This document shows, in pieces, positions 17,840 through 26,496 of a DNA stretch of 64,000 nucleotides. The stretch is from Leucobacter chromiireducens subsp. solipictus (GTDB lineage: Bacteria; Actinomycetota; Actinomycetes; Actinomycetales; Microbacteriaceae). A program made the position numbers and the translations under genes. The stretch spans positions 248,001 to 312,000 of the forward strand of contig NZ_QYAC01000002.1 of NCBI RefSeq assembly GCF_016758195.1. The letters run 5' to 3'. Under the pieces are notes generated by a model. It was not told the origin of the DNA. It searched no databases and saw only the letters and a program-made list of their open reading frames with translations. Within the stretch, counting starts at the first letter, position 1. Every line of letters starts with the position of its first letter.

Positions 17840-18886
17840 ATGAAGCTCGCACCACTGCCCACCCTGCCCCATCGCCTCGCCGCCCGCGGTGTCGAGGTAC
17901 TCCCGGGGGCGCTCCTGTGCGCGGCGATCGCCGCCGTGGCCACGGTGATCGGCGGCTTCGTGCCGCTCGTGGGGTCGGCGATTCCCGCGGTCGTGATCGG
18001 CGTGCTCGTGGCGCTCGTGCGGAAGCCGGGTGCCGCGCTGAGCCCCGGGATCGGGTATTCGAGCAAGTTTGTCCTGCAGTGCGCGGTGGTCCTGCTCGGC
18101 GCGCAGCTGTCGCTCGCCAGCATTGTGAGCGTGGGGCTCGAGTCGCTGCCGGTGATGCTGTCCTCGCTCACCGTCTGCCTGTTGGGGGCCTGGCTGATCG
18201 GCCGCGCGCTCGGCGTTGAGCGGGATCTGCGCGTGCTCGTCGGCGTCGGGACGGGGATCTGCGGGGCGTCCGCGATCGCCGCGATCTCACCGGTGATCCG
18301 GGCGAAGAGCGCGGACATCGCCTATGCGATCTCCACGGTGTTCCTCTTCAATATTCTTGCTGTGCTTGCGTTCCCCGCGATCGGGCACGCCCTCGGTATG
18401 AGCCCGCACGCCTTCGGCCTGTTTGCGGGGACCGCGGTGAACGACACCAGCTCGGTCGTCGCGGCCGCGAGCGTGTTCAGTGCCTCGGCCCTGGGCTTCG
18501 CCGTGGTGGTGAAGCTCGTGCGCACCCTCATGATCATCCCGATCAGTGTGGGGCTCGCGGTGATGGAGGGGCGCCGATCCGGCACCGCCGAACGCATGAC
18601 GCCGGCCCGCGTGCTGAAGCTGGTGCCCTGGTTCCTGGTCGGGTTTCTCGTGGTGGCGACGCTCACGAGTGTCGGGGCGGTCCCCGCCGTGGCCGCGGAC
18701 GTGCTGACGCAGGTGAGCGTGTTCCTTGTCGCGATGGCGCTTGCGGGCATCGGGATGTCCACGGACCTGCGGGCGATCCGCTCGGCAGGCCTGCGCCCGC
18801 TGATCCTCGGCGGGATCCTCTCCGTGTTGGTCGCCGCCACGACGCTCGGCGTCATGGCACTGACCGGCGCGCTGGCGGGGAACTGA
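17840..18886 (+). CDS. YeiH/UPF0324 family putative sulfate exporter
   Basis: 348 residues with about ten hydrophobic segments. The family landmarks are clear: SSKFVLQCAVVLLGAQLS, VGVGTGICGASAIAAISPVI, and FAGTAVNDTSSVVAAA. These are the conserved core of PF03601, often called a sulfate exporter family but biochemically little tested. The ATG at 17840 is preceded by CACACT six bases away, a weak leaderless hexamer; GGAGG is only one base from the ATG, too close to act normally. The last codons and stop are part of a 23-bp tandem repeat. Likely partner of the divergent LysR regulator. Confidence 0.85.
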   Translation: MKLAPLPTLPHRLAARGVEVLPGALLCAAIAAVATVIGGFVPLVGSAIPAVVIGVLVALVRKPGAALSPGIGYSSKFVLQCAVVLLGAQLSLASIVSVGLESLPVMLSSLTVCLLGAWLIGRALGVERDLRVLVGVGTGICGASAIAAISPVIRAKSADIAYAISTVFLFNILAVLAFPAIGHALGMSPHAFGLFAGTAVNDTSSVVAAASVFSASALGFAVVVKLVRTLMIIPISVGLAVMEGRRSGTAERMTPARVLKLVPWFLVGFLVVATLTSVGAVPAVAADVLTQVSVFLVAMALAGIGMSTDLRAIRSAGLRPLILGGILSVLVAATTLGVMALTGALAGN

Positions 18887-18920
18887 CCGGCGCGCTGGCG
18901 GGGAGCTGACCGGCGCGCTC
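18860..18920. repeat. 23-bp tandem repeat across the yeiH stop codon
   Basis: Unit CTGACCGGCGCGCTGGCGGG plus GAA/GAG, about 2.65 copies (18860, 18883, 18906). The first copy codes for the last residues, the TGA lies at the junction, and the repeat stops at the sirtuin stop codon. Confidence 0.85.
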
Positions 18921-19753
18921 TAGGAACGGCCGGCCGGCGGCTCGCCGAGCAGCTCGGCGAGCTCGCTGAGGTGCTCGCTGGTGCCGCCCTCGATGCGCAC
19001 GGCCGCGCGGGAATCGGCGGCGGTGGGGCCCCGGTTGATCACGGCAATCGGGATTCCGCGCCGCTCCGCCCGGTGGAGCAGGCGCACGCCCGTGTTGACG
19101 GCCAGGGAGGTCCCGGCGAACAGGATCGCGCTCGCCGCGTTCACGAGCGACTCGGCCCGGGCGAAGACGGCGCTCGGCACGACCTCGCCGAAGTACACGA
19201 CGTCGGGGCGGAGCATGCCGCCGCAGGCGGGGCACCGCGGCACACGAACGCCCGCGAGATCGCCGACCTCGGCGTCGCCGTCCGGGTTGAGGGGTGCGCC
19301 CGCGTGAGCCTCGGCGTAGCCGGGGTTCGCGACGTCGAACCAGTGCAGCACCTCGGCGCGCGTCCAGCGGGCCGCGCACTCCACGCAGCGGATCGCCGTG
19401 CCGCTGCCGTGCAGTTCGACGACGGTGCGCGATCCGGCCTTGCGGTGCAGGCCGTCCACGTTTTGGGTGATGACGCCCTCCACCCGGCCGGCCGCCTCGA
19501 GCGCCGCGAGGGCACGGTGCCCCGCGTTGGGTTCGATGGCCTGCATCGGGCCGGAACCGAGCCGGGCGCCGGCCCAGAACCGTTGCCGGTACGCGGGATC
19601 TTCCGTGAACTGCGCGATGCTCATGGGGGTGCGCGGGGGCGTGCCTGCCCCGCGATAGTCCGGGATCCCGGAGTCCGTGCTGATGCCGGCACCGGTGAGG
19701 ACCGCCACGGGGCCCTCGGTGAATAGTGCGGCGAGATCTGCGATCTGGTGCAT
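18920..19753 (-). CDS. Sir2-family NAD-dependent deacylase
   Basis: 277 residues. NAD-binding motif GAGISTDSGIPDYRG (21-35), TQNVDGLH (96-103), catalytic His115 in VELHGSG, and a zinc-binding set of four cysteines (Cys123/Cys126 in CVEC and a later CPAC). It removes acyl groups from lysines using NAD. The ATG at 19753 has a good ribosome site (AAGGGG, 6 nt). It follows the PucR gene on the same strand by 28 bp, so the two are probably co-transcribed. Whether it prefers acetyl or succinyl groups cannot be read; the diagnostic Tyr/Arg pair was not evident. Confidence 0.93.
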   Translation of the reverse strand: MHQIADLAALFTEGPVAVLTGAGISTDSGIPDYRGAGTPPRTPMSIAQFTEDPAYRQRFWAGARLGSGPMQAIEPNAGHRALAALEAAGRVEGVITQNVDGLHRKAGSRTVVELHGSGTAIRCVECAARWTRAEVLHWFDVANPGYAEAHAGAPLNPDGDAEVGDLAGVRVPRCPACGGMLRPDVVYFGEVVPSAVFARAESLVNAASAILFAGTSLAVNTGVRLLHRAERRGIPIAVINRGPTAADSRAAVRIEGGTSEHLSELAELLGEPPAGRS

Positions 19754-19781
19754 CCGTTTCCCCTTCGTTGTGGTGTGCAGC

Positions 19782-21470
19782 TTACGCGCCGAGCGCGCGC
19801 GGGTGTGGCACCTCTGAGGTCAACGCTGTGCGCGCCGCCGCATTCCTGCGGTGCGGCGTGCTCTCAGCGAACGCGATCCGGAGCTGCACCCAGGTGGTGA
19901 GCCGATCGTCGGGTGACCGCAGCGGCACCCCGAAGTGGTCCTCGGCCTGGCGTACGCGGTGCCGGACCGTGTTTTCGTGGACGCCGAGTTCGCGCGCCGT
20001 GCGGGCGACGTTTCCCGAGTGCTCGCACCAGGCGAGCACGGTGGCGGCGTAGCTGGGCTCATCGGCGCACAGCCGCGCGACCTCGGGGGCGGCCAGCTCG
20101 GGCGCGTCCTCGAGCGCGCTCGCGAGGCGTTCCAGGAGGAGCCGGGGGCGCAGCGCCGGGAGCGTCACGATGCGTTCGCTCAGCTCGGCACCGGCGCGTG
20201 CGGCGGTCGCGAGTAGCCGCTCCGCGAGCTGCCGCAGCTCGGCGACATCCCCGGGACGGTGCGCCGTGCCGGGAATCGCGACCCGAGTGCCGAGTCCGAT
20301 GAGCCGATCGAGCAGCGGGAGGAGCGGGGCGACGAACACCGCGGGGTCGGTCCGCTCGTCGCGGGCGATGAGGGCGTAGATGGTGCGATCGTGGATCGCG
20401 GTGACGGTCTCGGGATGCCGCAGCGTCAGATGCCGCGCAACGGCGGATCGAAGCTGCGCGAGGGCGAGCGGTCCGCGGTCCCCCTCGATGGTGAACGCGA
20501 GCACCGAGGCCCCCCGATCTTCGGGGAGCCCCAGCTCAGCGAACTCTGACCCGGTGACGTGCGTCCCCGCGAGCATGGTGCGCAGGCGCTCTTCGCGGGG
20601 CAGTTGGCTCCCCTGGCGGGTGCGCAGATCGTCGAGCATGTGCCCCGCGGCGACGGCCGCCGCCGCTCGCACCCGCGCGTCCTGCTCCGGCGCGAGGGTG
20701 GTGGCCGGGTGCGCGGTGATGATCCAGATCGTGCCCAGGGGGAGTGTGCCCGCGGTGATCCCGATCGCAATACGGGGGGCGTCATCGTCCTGCTGCGGGT
20801 ACACGACGGGCCCGTCCGTGCGGAGCACGGTGCGGTACTGATCGTCGTTGAGGGGGGAGTCGGGGACGCGGCGCGTGAGGATGCCCTGCGTGCGGAGCCC
20901 GTCAATGAGCTGCCCCGGGATGGCGGAGTAGGCGACGATTCGGCGGCCCAGGTCTTCGATGGCGACGGATCCGCCAAAGGTTGCGGCGAGTTCGTTGGCG
21001 AGCGCGAACAGCGGTTCGGATCCGCGATCACGGGGCGTGTCCCTGTGCGGTTCGAGCGAGCCGAAGGCCTGAGACAGGGCCGCGTCGCAGATCCGCCAGC
21101 TCACGTGATCGGGCACGCGCACGAGCGGGACGCCGCTCGCCTCCGCGACGGCGGCGAGGGTGGGAACCTCAGCGTCCGTGCATTTGAGGAGCAGCGCGCT
21201 CGTCCCGTGCTGCGCCGCAGCCCACGCAAGCTCGCTGAATTCTGCGTCCGAACGGGTTCCTGCGGAGGGGGCGAGGAGCATCACGCCGGGTTCCGGCGGG
21301 AAGCCCTCGCTCGCGTCGTAGAATTCCGCCCCGGACACGGGCCGAGCCGGATCATATGCCCCGAGCGGGGTGACGGCGTCGGGGCCGACCGCCTCGAGCA
21401 CGTCGCCGAGGGTGAGCGGTCCGATCCGCGCGGCGGGATCGGGAAGGATTGGAGAGATCGCTTGCTCCAT
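19782..21470 (-). CDS. PucR-family transcriptional regulator
   Basis: 562 residues. N-terminal PucR ligand-type domain (LTLGDVLEAVG, residues about 19-130), a GAF-like middle region (FGGSVAIEDLGRRIVAYSA), a GGDEF-like CdaR domain (about 330-430), and a C-terminal PucR-type helix-turn-helix (CEHSGNVARTARELGVHENT, VRHRVRQAEDHFG). Such proteins regulate purine, amino-acid or gamma-aminobutyrate catabolism. The ATG at 21470 has TATATT six bases upstream. Divergent from the lysA-type gene with an 86-bp gap, which makes lysA or the sirtuin the nearest candidate targets. Confidence 0.88.
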   Translation of the reverse strand: MEQAISPILPDPAARIGPLTLGDVLEAVGPDAVTPLGAYDPARPVSGAEFYDASEGFPPEPGVMLLAPSAGTRSDAEFSELAWAAAQHGTSALLLKCTDAEVPTLAAVAEASGVPLVRVPDHVSWRICDAALSQAFGSLEPHRDTPRDRGSEPLFALANELAATFGGSVAIEDLGRRIVAYSAIPGQLIDGLRTQGILTRRVPDSPLNDDQYRTVLRTDGPVVYPQQDDDAPRIAIGITAGTLPLGTIWIITAHPATTLAPEQDARVRAAAAVAAGHMLDDLRTRQGSQLPREERLRTMLAGTHVTGSEFAELGLPEDRGASVLAFTIEGDRGPLALAQLRSAVARHLTLRHPETVTAIHDRTIYALIARDERTDPAVFVAPLLPLLDRLIGLGTRVAIPGTAHRPGDVAELRQLAERLLATAARAGAELSERIVTLPALRPRLLLERLASALEDAPELAAPEVARLCADEPSYAATVLAWCEHSGNVARTARELGVHENTVRHRVRQAEDHFGVPLRSPDDRLTTWVQLRIAFAESTPHRRNAAARTALTSEVPHPRALGA

Positions 21471-21476
21471 TGTCTT

Positions 21477-21482
21477 AATATA
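21477..21482 (-). promoter_or_regulatory. Leaderless -10 hexamer of pucR-type gene (TATATT)
   Basis: TATATT on the minus strand, six bases before the ATG at 21470. One of the few AT-rich spots of this region. Confidence 0.6.
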
Positions 21483-21556
21483 TCCGAAATCTCCAATGCG
21501 CTGGGAGCGGGCGTTTCGTAGGCTGGACGCGACGCATCACGACCGAGGAGAGCACC

Positions 21557-22891
21557 ATGCCCCAGAACACCCCCGCAACGCAGCCCGCACCCGAGGGGAC
21601 CCGCCTGGGTGAGCTGTGGGATGTGCTCCCCGAGGAATCCGGTGTCACCGGTGACGGCGTGCTGACGATCGGTGGCGTTCCCGTCACCGAACTCGCGGCG
21701 CGCTACGGCACCCCGCTGCACATCTTTGACGAGGCAGGCCTGCGTCGCCAGATCCGGCGCTTCGTTGACGGCCTCGCCGAGCGCTGGCCCAACTCCGAGG
21801 TGCTGTTCGCCTCGAAATCGCTCCCCATCGTCGGCATGTACCGCCTCGCGCACGAGGAGGGCCTCTCGGTCGATATCGCGGGCGGCGGCGAACTGCAGCT
21901 CGCGCTCGCCGCCGGGGTGAACCCGGCGAAGCTGCACTTCCATGGCAACGCGAAGTCGGACGCCGAGTTGCGGATGGCCCTCGACGCGGGGATCGGTGCG
22001 ATCATCGTCGACAACGAAGACGAGCTGGATCGGCTCGAGCGGCTCCTGACGAAGCCGCAGGCGCTGCTGCTGCGCGTGATCCCCGGTGTGGACGCTGAGA
22101 CGCACGCCTCGCAGGCGACGGGCGGCGACAAGTCGAAGTTTGGCCTGCCGATGGATCAGGCGCTGCGCGCGATCGAGCGCATGAACGCGCACCCGCTCAT
22201 GGACTTCGAGGGCGTGCACCTGCACATCGGCTCGCAGATTCTGAACACCGCGCAGTTTGCGCAGGCCGTGGAGAAGATTTCGACCGCGGGGACGTTCCGC
22301 ACCTACGACGTGGGCGGCGGCCTCGGCGTGAAGTACACCTACGCGGACGATGCGCCGTCGGTGGGGGACTACCTCGACGCGATCGTTGCCGCGGCACGCG
22401 AGCACCTCCCGGAGGGCTCGCGGATCATGATCGAGCCGGGCCGCTCGATCGTGGCCCGTGCGGGGGTCACCCTGTATGACGTGCTCTCCGTGAAGCACAC
22501 GGGAGACACGTTCGTCGCGGTCAACGGCGGTATGGCCGACATGCTCGACGTGGCGCTCACCGACCAGCGCTTCGAGGCCGTGCTCGCAAACCGCGTCACG
22601 GAGCCGTGGGAAGAAACCGTGCAGCTCGTGGGGCGACAGTGCGAATCGGGGGACCTGCTGGTCGACGGCGCCCCGCTCCCGGCCGCTCGTGTCGGGGACC
22701 TCGTGGTGCTCGCGACCACCGGTGCATACTCCTACACCCTCGCGAACAACTACAACGGTGCGCTGCGGCCCGCAATCGTGTTCGTCGCGGACGGCGAGGC
22801 CCGTGTGGTGGCGCGCCGCGAGACCTACGAGGACCTGTTGCGCCTGCACGCGCCCGCCATCGAGGCGGCCCGCGAGGCTGACGCGCGCTGA
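21557..22891 (+). CDS. lysA: Diaminopimelate decarboxylase-like enzyme
   Basis: 444 residues, fold-type III PLP decarboxylase. The cofactor lysine is K87 in LFASKSLP. HLHIGSQI lies on the barrel, the phosphate-binding glycines are in YDVGGGLGVKY, EPGRSIVARAG follows, and the cross-subunit Cys362 is in GRQCESGDLL. The reaction is meso-diaminopimelate to lysine plus CO2. No argininosuccinate- or peptidoglycan-related neighbours confirm the assignment, and its partner is a divergent PucR regulator, so a catabolic or alternative substrate (for example an ornithine/arginine-type acid) is possible. GAGGAG sits seven bases before the ATG. The stop is inside a 10-bp tandem repeat. Confidence 0.85.
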   Translation: MPQNTPATQPAPEGTRLGELWDVLPEESGVTGDGVLTIGGVPVTELAARYGTPLHIFDEAGLRRQIRRFVDGLAERWPNSEVLFASKSLPIVGMYRLAHEEGLSVDIAGGGELQLALAAGVNPAKLHFHGNAKSDAELRMALDAGIGAIIVDNEDELDRLERLLTKPQALLLRVIPGVDAETHASQATGGDKSKFGLPMDQALRAIERMNAHPLMDFEGVHLHIGSQILNTAQFAQAVEKISTAGTFRTYDVGGGLGVKYTYADDAPSVGDYLDAIVAAAREHLPEGSRIMIEPGRSIVARAGVTLYDVLSVKHTGDTFVAVNGGMADMLDVALTDQRFEAVLANRVTEPWEETVQLVGRQCESGDLLVDGAPLPAARVGDLVVLATTGAYSYTLANNYNGALRPAIVFVADGEARVVARRETYEDLLRLHAPAIEAAREADAR

Positions 22892-22904
22892 CGCGCGCTG
22901 ACGC
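22878..22904. repeat. 10-bp tandem repeat across the lysA stop codon
   Basis: Three copies of CTGACGCGCG (22878, 22888, and a partial at 22898). The lysA TGA lies in the second copy. Confidence 0.75.
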
Positions 22905-23026
22905 GGGACGGCGGCGGTGCGGGCGCGGTGGTGCCTACCCCGCCGCCTGCACCCCGCCGTCCGCACCGTGCCACCCACGCCCCGCCGCCCGCGCCGTGCC
23001 CGCGCCGTGGCCCGCCGGGTGCCGGA

Positions 23027-23032
23027 TAGAAT
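23027..23032 (+). promoter_or_regulatory. Leaderless -10 hexamer of pyrE (TAGAAT)
   Basis: TAGAAT ends seven bases before the pyrE ATG at 23040. Confidence 0.55.
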
Positions 23033-23039
23033 TGCGGGT

Positions 23040-23594
23040 ATGACGACCGCGCGCGAACAGCTCATCGACCTCATTACCAGCGAGGCCGTGTTCCACGGCG
23101 ACTTCACGCTCACGAGCGGGAAGAAGGCGACGTACTACATTGACCTCCGGAAGCTGAGCCTCGACCACCGGGCGGCACCCCTGATTGGGCAGGTCATGCT
23201 CGATCTCATCGCCGACGTCGACGGCGTGGTCGCGGTCGGTGGCCTCACGATGGGGGCCGACCCGATCGCTTCCGCAATCATGCACCAGGGCGTCGCCCGC
23301 GGTGAGGTCTACGACTCGTTCGTGGTGCGGAAGGCCCCGAAGGATCACGGTCGTGGCCGCCAGGTCGAGGGCCCGGATCTCGAGGGCAAGCGTGTGATCG
23401 TGGTGGAGGACACCTCGACGACGGGCGGATCGCCGCTGCAGGCTATCGAGGCGCTGGAGAAGGTCGGCGCGATCGTTGCGGCGGTCGCTGTGGTGGTCGA
23501 CCGCCAGGCCCCCGCGCGCGAGCGGATCGAGGCGGCGGGCTACGAGTACCGCTACGCCATTGGCCTGGAGGATCTCGGGCTGCTGCCCCAGTAA
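23040..23594 (+). CDS. pyrE: Orotate phosphoribosyltransferase
   Basis: 184 residues. It converts orotate and PRPP to OMP in pyrimidine synthesis. The PRPP-binding loop VIVVEDTSTTGGSPLQAIEAL (shown in part by VVEDTSTTGG, about 122-131) and the flexible loop with VRKAPKDHGRGRQVEG are diagnostic. ATG at 23040 is chosen because TAGAAT lies seven bases upstream; the in-frame extension before it is Arg/Pro-rich and not protein-like. Single gene, ending at a strong terminator. Confidence 0.94.
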   Translation: MTTAREQLIDLITSEAVFHGDFTLTSGKKATYYIDLRKLSLDHRAAPLIGQVMLDLIADVDGVVAVGGLTMGADPIASAIMHQGVARGEVYDSFVVRKAPKDHGRGRQVEGPDLEGKRVIVVEDTSTTGGSPLQAIEALEKVGAIVAAVAVVVDRQAPARERIEAAGYEYRYAIGLEDLGLLPQ

Positions 23595-23628
23595 CACGCA
23601 CCACGCGGCATCGACTGTCGCTCCCGTG

Positions 23629-23664
23629 CGCGAGGCCCGGACGCTCTGGCGTCCGGGCCTCGCG
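23629..23664 (+). terminator. Terminator after pyrE
   Basis: 15-bp perfect stem (23629-23643 with 23650-23664), 6-base loop CTCTGG, followed by TGTTGTTGG. It marks the left end of the GC-rich block before the lower-GC Liv cassette. Confidence 0.85.
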
Positions 23665-23762
23665 TGTTGTTGGTACCCGACAAGATCCCCGTCGAGAACT
23701 TTCTTGCCCAGACCTCTTCCCTCTCGGTGGAGTCATTGCTAGCATCATCATCAGTCGGTCAT

Positions 23763-23775
23763 TTGGTCAGACCAA
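23763..23775. promoter_or_regulatory. GntR/FCD-type operator (TTGGTCAGACCAA)
   Basis: A perfect 13-base palindrome with a central A, 56 bases before the ridA-type gene. GntR regulators with an FCD domain (FadR, PdhR, LldR) are known to bind TGGTNNNACCA-type sites, and this sequence fits closely. An FCD regulator is encoded at the other end of the same cluster (29102). The site is seen; binding is inferred. Confidence 0.7.
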
Positions 23776-23830
23776 CTGGCTAAGCGGGGCCGACCCACAA
23801 CACTCAATGTAGAGATGTATGAAGGAGATA

Positions 23831-24331
23831 ATGGTGTCTGTTTCGTTTGAAGCCCGTGTTGCAGAGCTCGGCCTGGATATCCCCGACTACAGCCAGGGTG
23901 GCTACCACGGGACCTTCTATGGTTCGATGAAGGCCTTTCACAAGACCGGGAACCTGCTGTTTATCTCGGGGCACGTCGAGGACGCACTTGGCAAGAATGG
24001 TCAGCCGATTCACGCGGGCCGCTTGGGTGCCGAGGTGACCATCGAGGAAGGCTACCAAGCTGCGCGGCGCACCGCGCTCAACTGCCTGGGGACGATGCGC
24101 CTTGCACTTGGCTCGCTTGACAAGGTGAAGTGTCTCGTGAACTCGCTCAACTTCGTGGTGTCCGCCCCGGACTTTGTGGATGTCAACCTCGTATCGTCCG
24201 GCGCGACGGATCTCTTCCGTGACGTGTTCGGCGACGAAGCCGGGCTCGGTGGCCGTGCAACGATCGGTGTCACCTCTCTCGCAGCGAACCACTGCTTCGA
24301 GAACTGGATGACGATCGAGACGATCGACTGA
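23831..24331 (+). CDS. RidA-family protein (first gene of Liv cassette)
   Basis: About 166 residues of the RidA/YjgF/YER057c family, longer than canonical RidA (about 130). The stretch KTGNLLFISGHVED and the C-terminal SLAANHCFENWMTIETI replace the usual GQI and PVEIEF-type endings; the canonical catalytic Arg motif is not obvious. It therefore belongs to an Rid subfamily of unknown substrate, perhaps enamine/imine deamination or a hydrolase-like role. AAGGAG at 23822 suits either the ATG at 23831 or the GTG at 23834; an ATG at 23819 overlaps the ribosome site. Codon use is less GC-rich than pyrE just upstream. It leads directly into an ABC importer gene. Confidence 0.85.
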   Translation: MVSVSFEARVAELGLDIPDYSQGGYHGTFYGSMKAFHKTGNLLFISGHVEDALGKNGQPIHAGRLGAEVTIEEGYQAARRTALNCLGTMRLALGSLDKVKCLVNSLNFVVSAPDFVDVNLVSSGATDLFRDVFGDEAGLGGRATIGVTSLAANHCFENWMTIETID

Positions 24332-24356
24332 TCGATTACCGGCGGACGTGATCATC

Positions 24357-25517
24357 ATGGGAAGTAGGAAGACCGCCGGTCTTGCGCTCGCCGCGGGAGC
24401 TGCACTGCTAGTGCTGAGTGCATGCTCCTCCGGTGGCGGAGACAGCGGAGAATCGGGAGGGACCGCAGCGGAAGGCGCGATCCCACTGGGCTACACGGCG
24501 ACTCTGTCGGGTGACTTTGCGAGCTACGGCTTGGAAATGCGTGAGGGAATTGATCTGGCGATCGAAGAAATCAACGCAGATGGTGGTGTGCTCGGACGGG
24601 ACCTCACCACCGAGGTGATCGACGATGAAGGGAAGCCTGCGAATGGCCCGGTAATCGCCCAAGAACTGTGCGACGATGCAAACGTGCCGGCGGTGCTCGG
24701 ATTCAGCTTCTCGAGCGTGGCACTGTCTGGGCTTCCGATTTACACACAGTGCGGCCTTCCGGTGGTCGCGTCCGCGGTCACTTCGCCTGAGCTGAGCGGT
24801 GCGAGTGACGTGTTCTTCCGCACAGTGTTCACTGATGCCTATCAGGGGGCCGAAGCCGCGAGGTTCATCTCGGAGAATCGTGGCGTGAAGAAGGTCGCCG
24901 TGCTGTATCAGCAAGATGACTACGGCAAAGGCGTCGCCGACGCGTTTTCCGAGGAAATCGAGGCAGCGGGCGGAGAAGTAACGAGTTCGCAGGCCTACCA
25001 GTTGGGCACCGTCAACTTCGGAAGCACAGTGGACACCGCCCTGAAGGGCGATCCCGACGCCGTGTTCATCGGGGGTTTCTACACCGAAGCAGGCAAGATC
25101 GTCACGCAGATCCGGGATGCCGGATCTGAGCTCCCGATCTTCGCTTCAGATGGTGCAGCGAGCCCGCTCTTTATCGATCTGGCGGGCGAAAACGCAGAGG
25201 GTGTGGAGGTCTACGCCGCGTTCTCAGCGAGTGATCCGCGTGCCGAGTCGTCCGGGTTCGTGGAGAGTTTCACCGCGAAGTACGACAAGGAACCGAGTTC
25301 ATGGGCGGCGCTTGCCTACGACGCAACCTATGTTGTCGCCGACGCGATTGAGACCGCGGGCAGCACAGACCGGGCCGCCGTCGCGGATGCAATTCGACAG
25401 ACTCAGGACTTTGCTGGGGTCTCTGGGAGCATCAGCTTTGATGACGAGGGCAACCGTGTCGGCGATTTGACCTTCCAGCGGGTTGAAGACGGCAAGTTCG
25501 CCGTTATCACCGAATAG
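24357..25517 (+). CDS. livJ: Branched-chain amino-acid-type substrate-binding lipoprotein
   Basis: About 386 residues, periplasmic-binding-protein type I (Leu/Ile/Val-binding family). Lipoprotein signal with lipobox LSAC near residue 23, then a Ser/Gly-rich linker, then PLGYTATLSGDFASYGLEM and INADGGVLGRDL, the family's N-terminal lobe. It would bind the substrate outside the membrane and hand it to LivH/LivM. ATG at 24357 is preferred; a GTG nine bases earlier is too close to the ribosome site. Family members bind amino acids, amides, urea or aromatic acids, so leucine-type specificity cannot be assumed. Confidence 0.93.
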   Translation: MGSRKTAGLALAAGAALLVLSACSSGGGDSGESGGTAAEGAIPLGYTATLSGDFASYGLEMREGIDLAIEEINADGGVLGRDLTTEVIDDEGKPANGPVIAQELCDDANVPAVLGFSFSSVALSGLPIYTQCGLPVVASAVTSPELSGASDVFFRTVFTDAYQGAEAARFISENRGVKKVAVLYQQDDYGKGVADAFSEEIEAAGGEVTSSQAYQLGTVNFGSTVDTALKGDPDAVFIGGFYTEAGKIVTQIRDAGSELPIFASDGAASPLFIDLAGENAEGVEVYAAFSASDPRAESSGFVESFTAKYDKEPSSWAALAYDATYVVADAIETAGSTDRAAVADAIRQTQDFAGVSGSISFDDEGNRVGDLTFQRVEDGKFAVITE

Positions 25518-25588
25518 AGCGAGCAGTGGGTGTCCTAAGTGGGCACCCGCTGCGGTTCTCCCTTTACTACTCACTACGGAGACAAGTG

Positions 25589-26494
25589 ATGCAGGAAATC
25601 ATCAATGGACTCGCGGTCGGTGGGATCTACGGCCTTCTCGCAGTCGCATTCAGCGTCGTGTACGGCGTGCTGGGAATGGTCAACTTTGCGTTCGGCGAGA
25701 TCTTCATGTTTGGCGCGTTCGGTGCCCTGGTGGCTGGACAGACGAACAGTATGATCGCGGGCAACGCGATCGACGGTGCGGCACTTCCCGCCTGGCTAGC
25801 GATCGGCATCGGCGTGCTCGTCGGTTCGCTGATCGGGTGGGCGATTGAACGGATCGCCTATCGGCCATTGCGTAACGCTCCCATTCTTTCAATGCTGATC
25901 ACCGCAATTGCGGTATCGATGTTGCTCCGCGCAGTCGCAACCTTCCTGTTCGGTGCCGCTCAGATCCCGGTCGCGAGACCAGATCTTGGTGAACCGATCA
26001 TGGTGCTGGGCGCACGAGTCCAGCGAATCGATGTGGTCGTGTTGGTCGTTGCGGTGCTCGTGACGCTCGCCTTCTGGGCAGTGATACGGTTCACACCCAT
26101 CGGACGGGCCATCCGGGCCACGGCTGAAGATAAGGATGCTGCGCGTCTCATGGGAATCGGCGTTGACCGTGTGATCTCAACGACATTCGTGCTCGGTTCC
26201 GCAATGGCCGCGATCGCAGGCTTGTTGTACTCGCAGCGGTACGGTTTTGCTGCCGCAACTATGGGATTCCTGCCAGGCCTGAAAGCGCTCGTTGCTGCTG
26301 TACTCGGCGGGATTGGAAGCATTCCCGGTGCGTTCATCGGCGGGCTCGTGCTCGGAATCAGCGAAGAATTCGCTGCGGCGTACGTGCCCCAGGGGTCAGC
26401 GTACCGTGACGTTATCGCGTTCGGAATTCTCGTGATCATCCTGTGGCTGCGGCCACAGGGCCTGCTCGGCCGACGAGAGGTTCAGAAGGTCTAA
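25589..26494 (+). CDS. livH: LivH-type permease
   Basis: 301 residues, about eight membrane helices. The start MQEIINGLAVGGIYGLLAVA and VLGMVNFAFGEIFMFGAFG are hallmark LivH segments; the late motif FAAATMGFLPGLKALVAAVLGGIG is the coupling region. ATG at 25589 follows CGGAGA. The gene precedes the permease-ATPase fusion with a two-base gap, so the subunits are made together. Confidence 0.93.
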   Translation: MQEIINGLAVGGIYGLLAVAFSVVYGVLGMVNFAFGEIFMFGAFGALVAGQTNSMIAGNAIDGAALPAWLAIGIGVLVGSLIGWAIERIAYRPLRNAPILSMLITAIAVSMLLRAVATFLFGAAQIPVARPDLGEPIMVLGARVQRIDVVVLVVAVLVTLAFWAVIRFTPIGRAIRATAEDKDAARLMGIGVDRVISTTFVLGSAMAAIAGLLYSQRYGFAAATMGFLPGLKALVAAVLGGIGSIPGAFIGGLVLGISEEFAAAYVPQGSAYRDVIAFGILVIILWLRPQGLLGRREVQKV

Positions 26495-26496
26495 TC

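Noticed and set aside
23595-23818. Riboswitch or attenuator in the leader of the Liv cassette
   Set aside because: Apart from the pyrE terminator and the GntR-type palindrome I found no conserved aptamer-like pairing.
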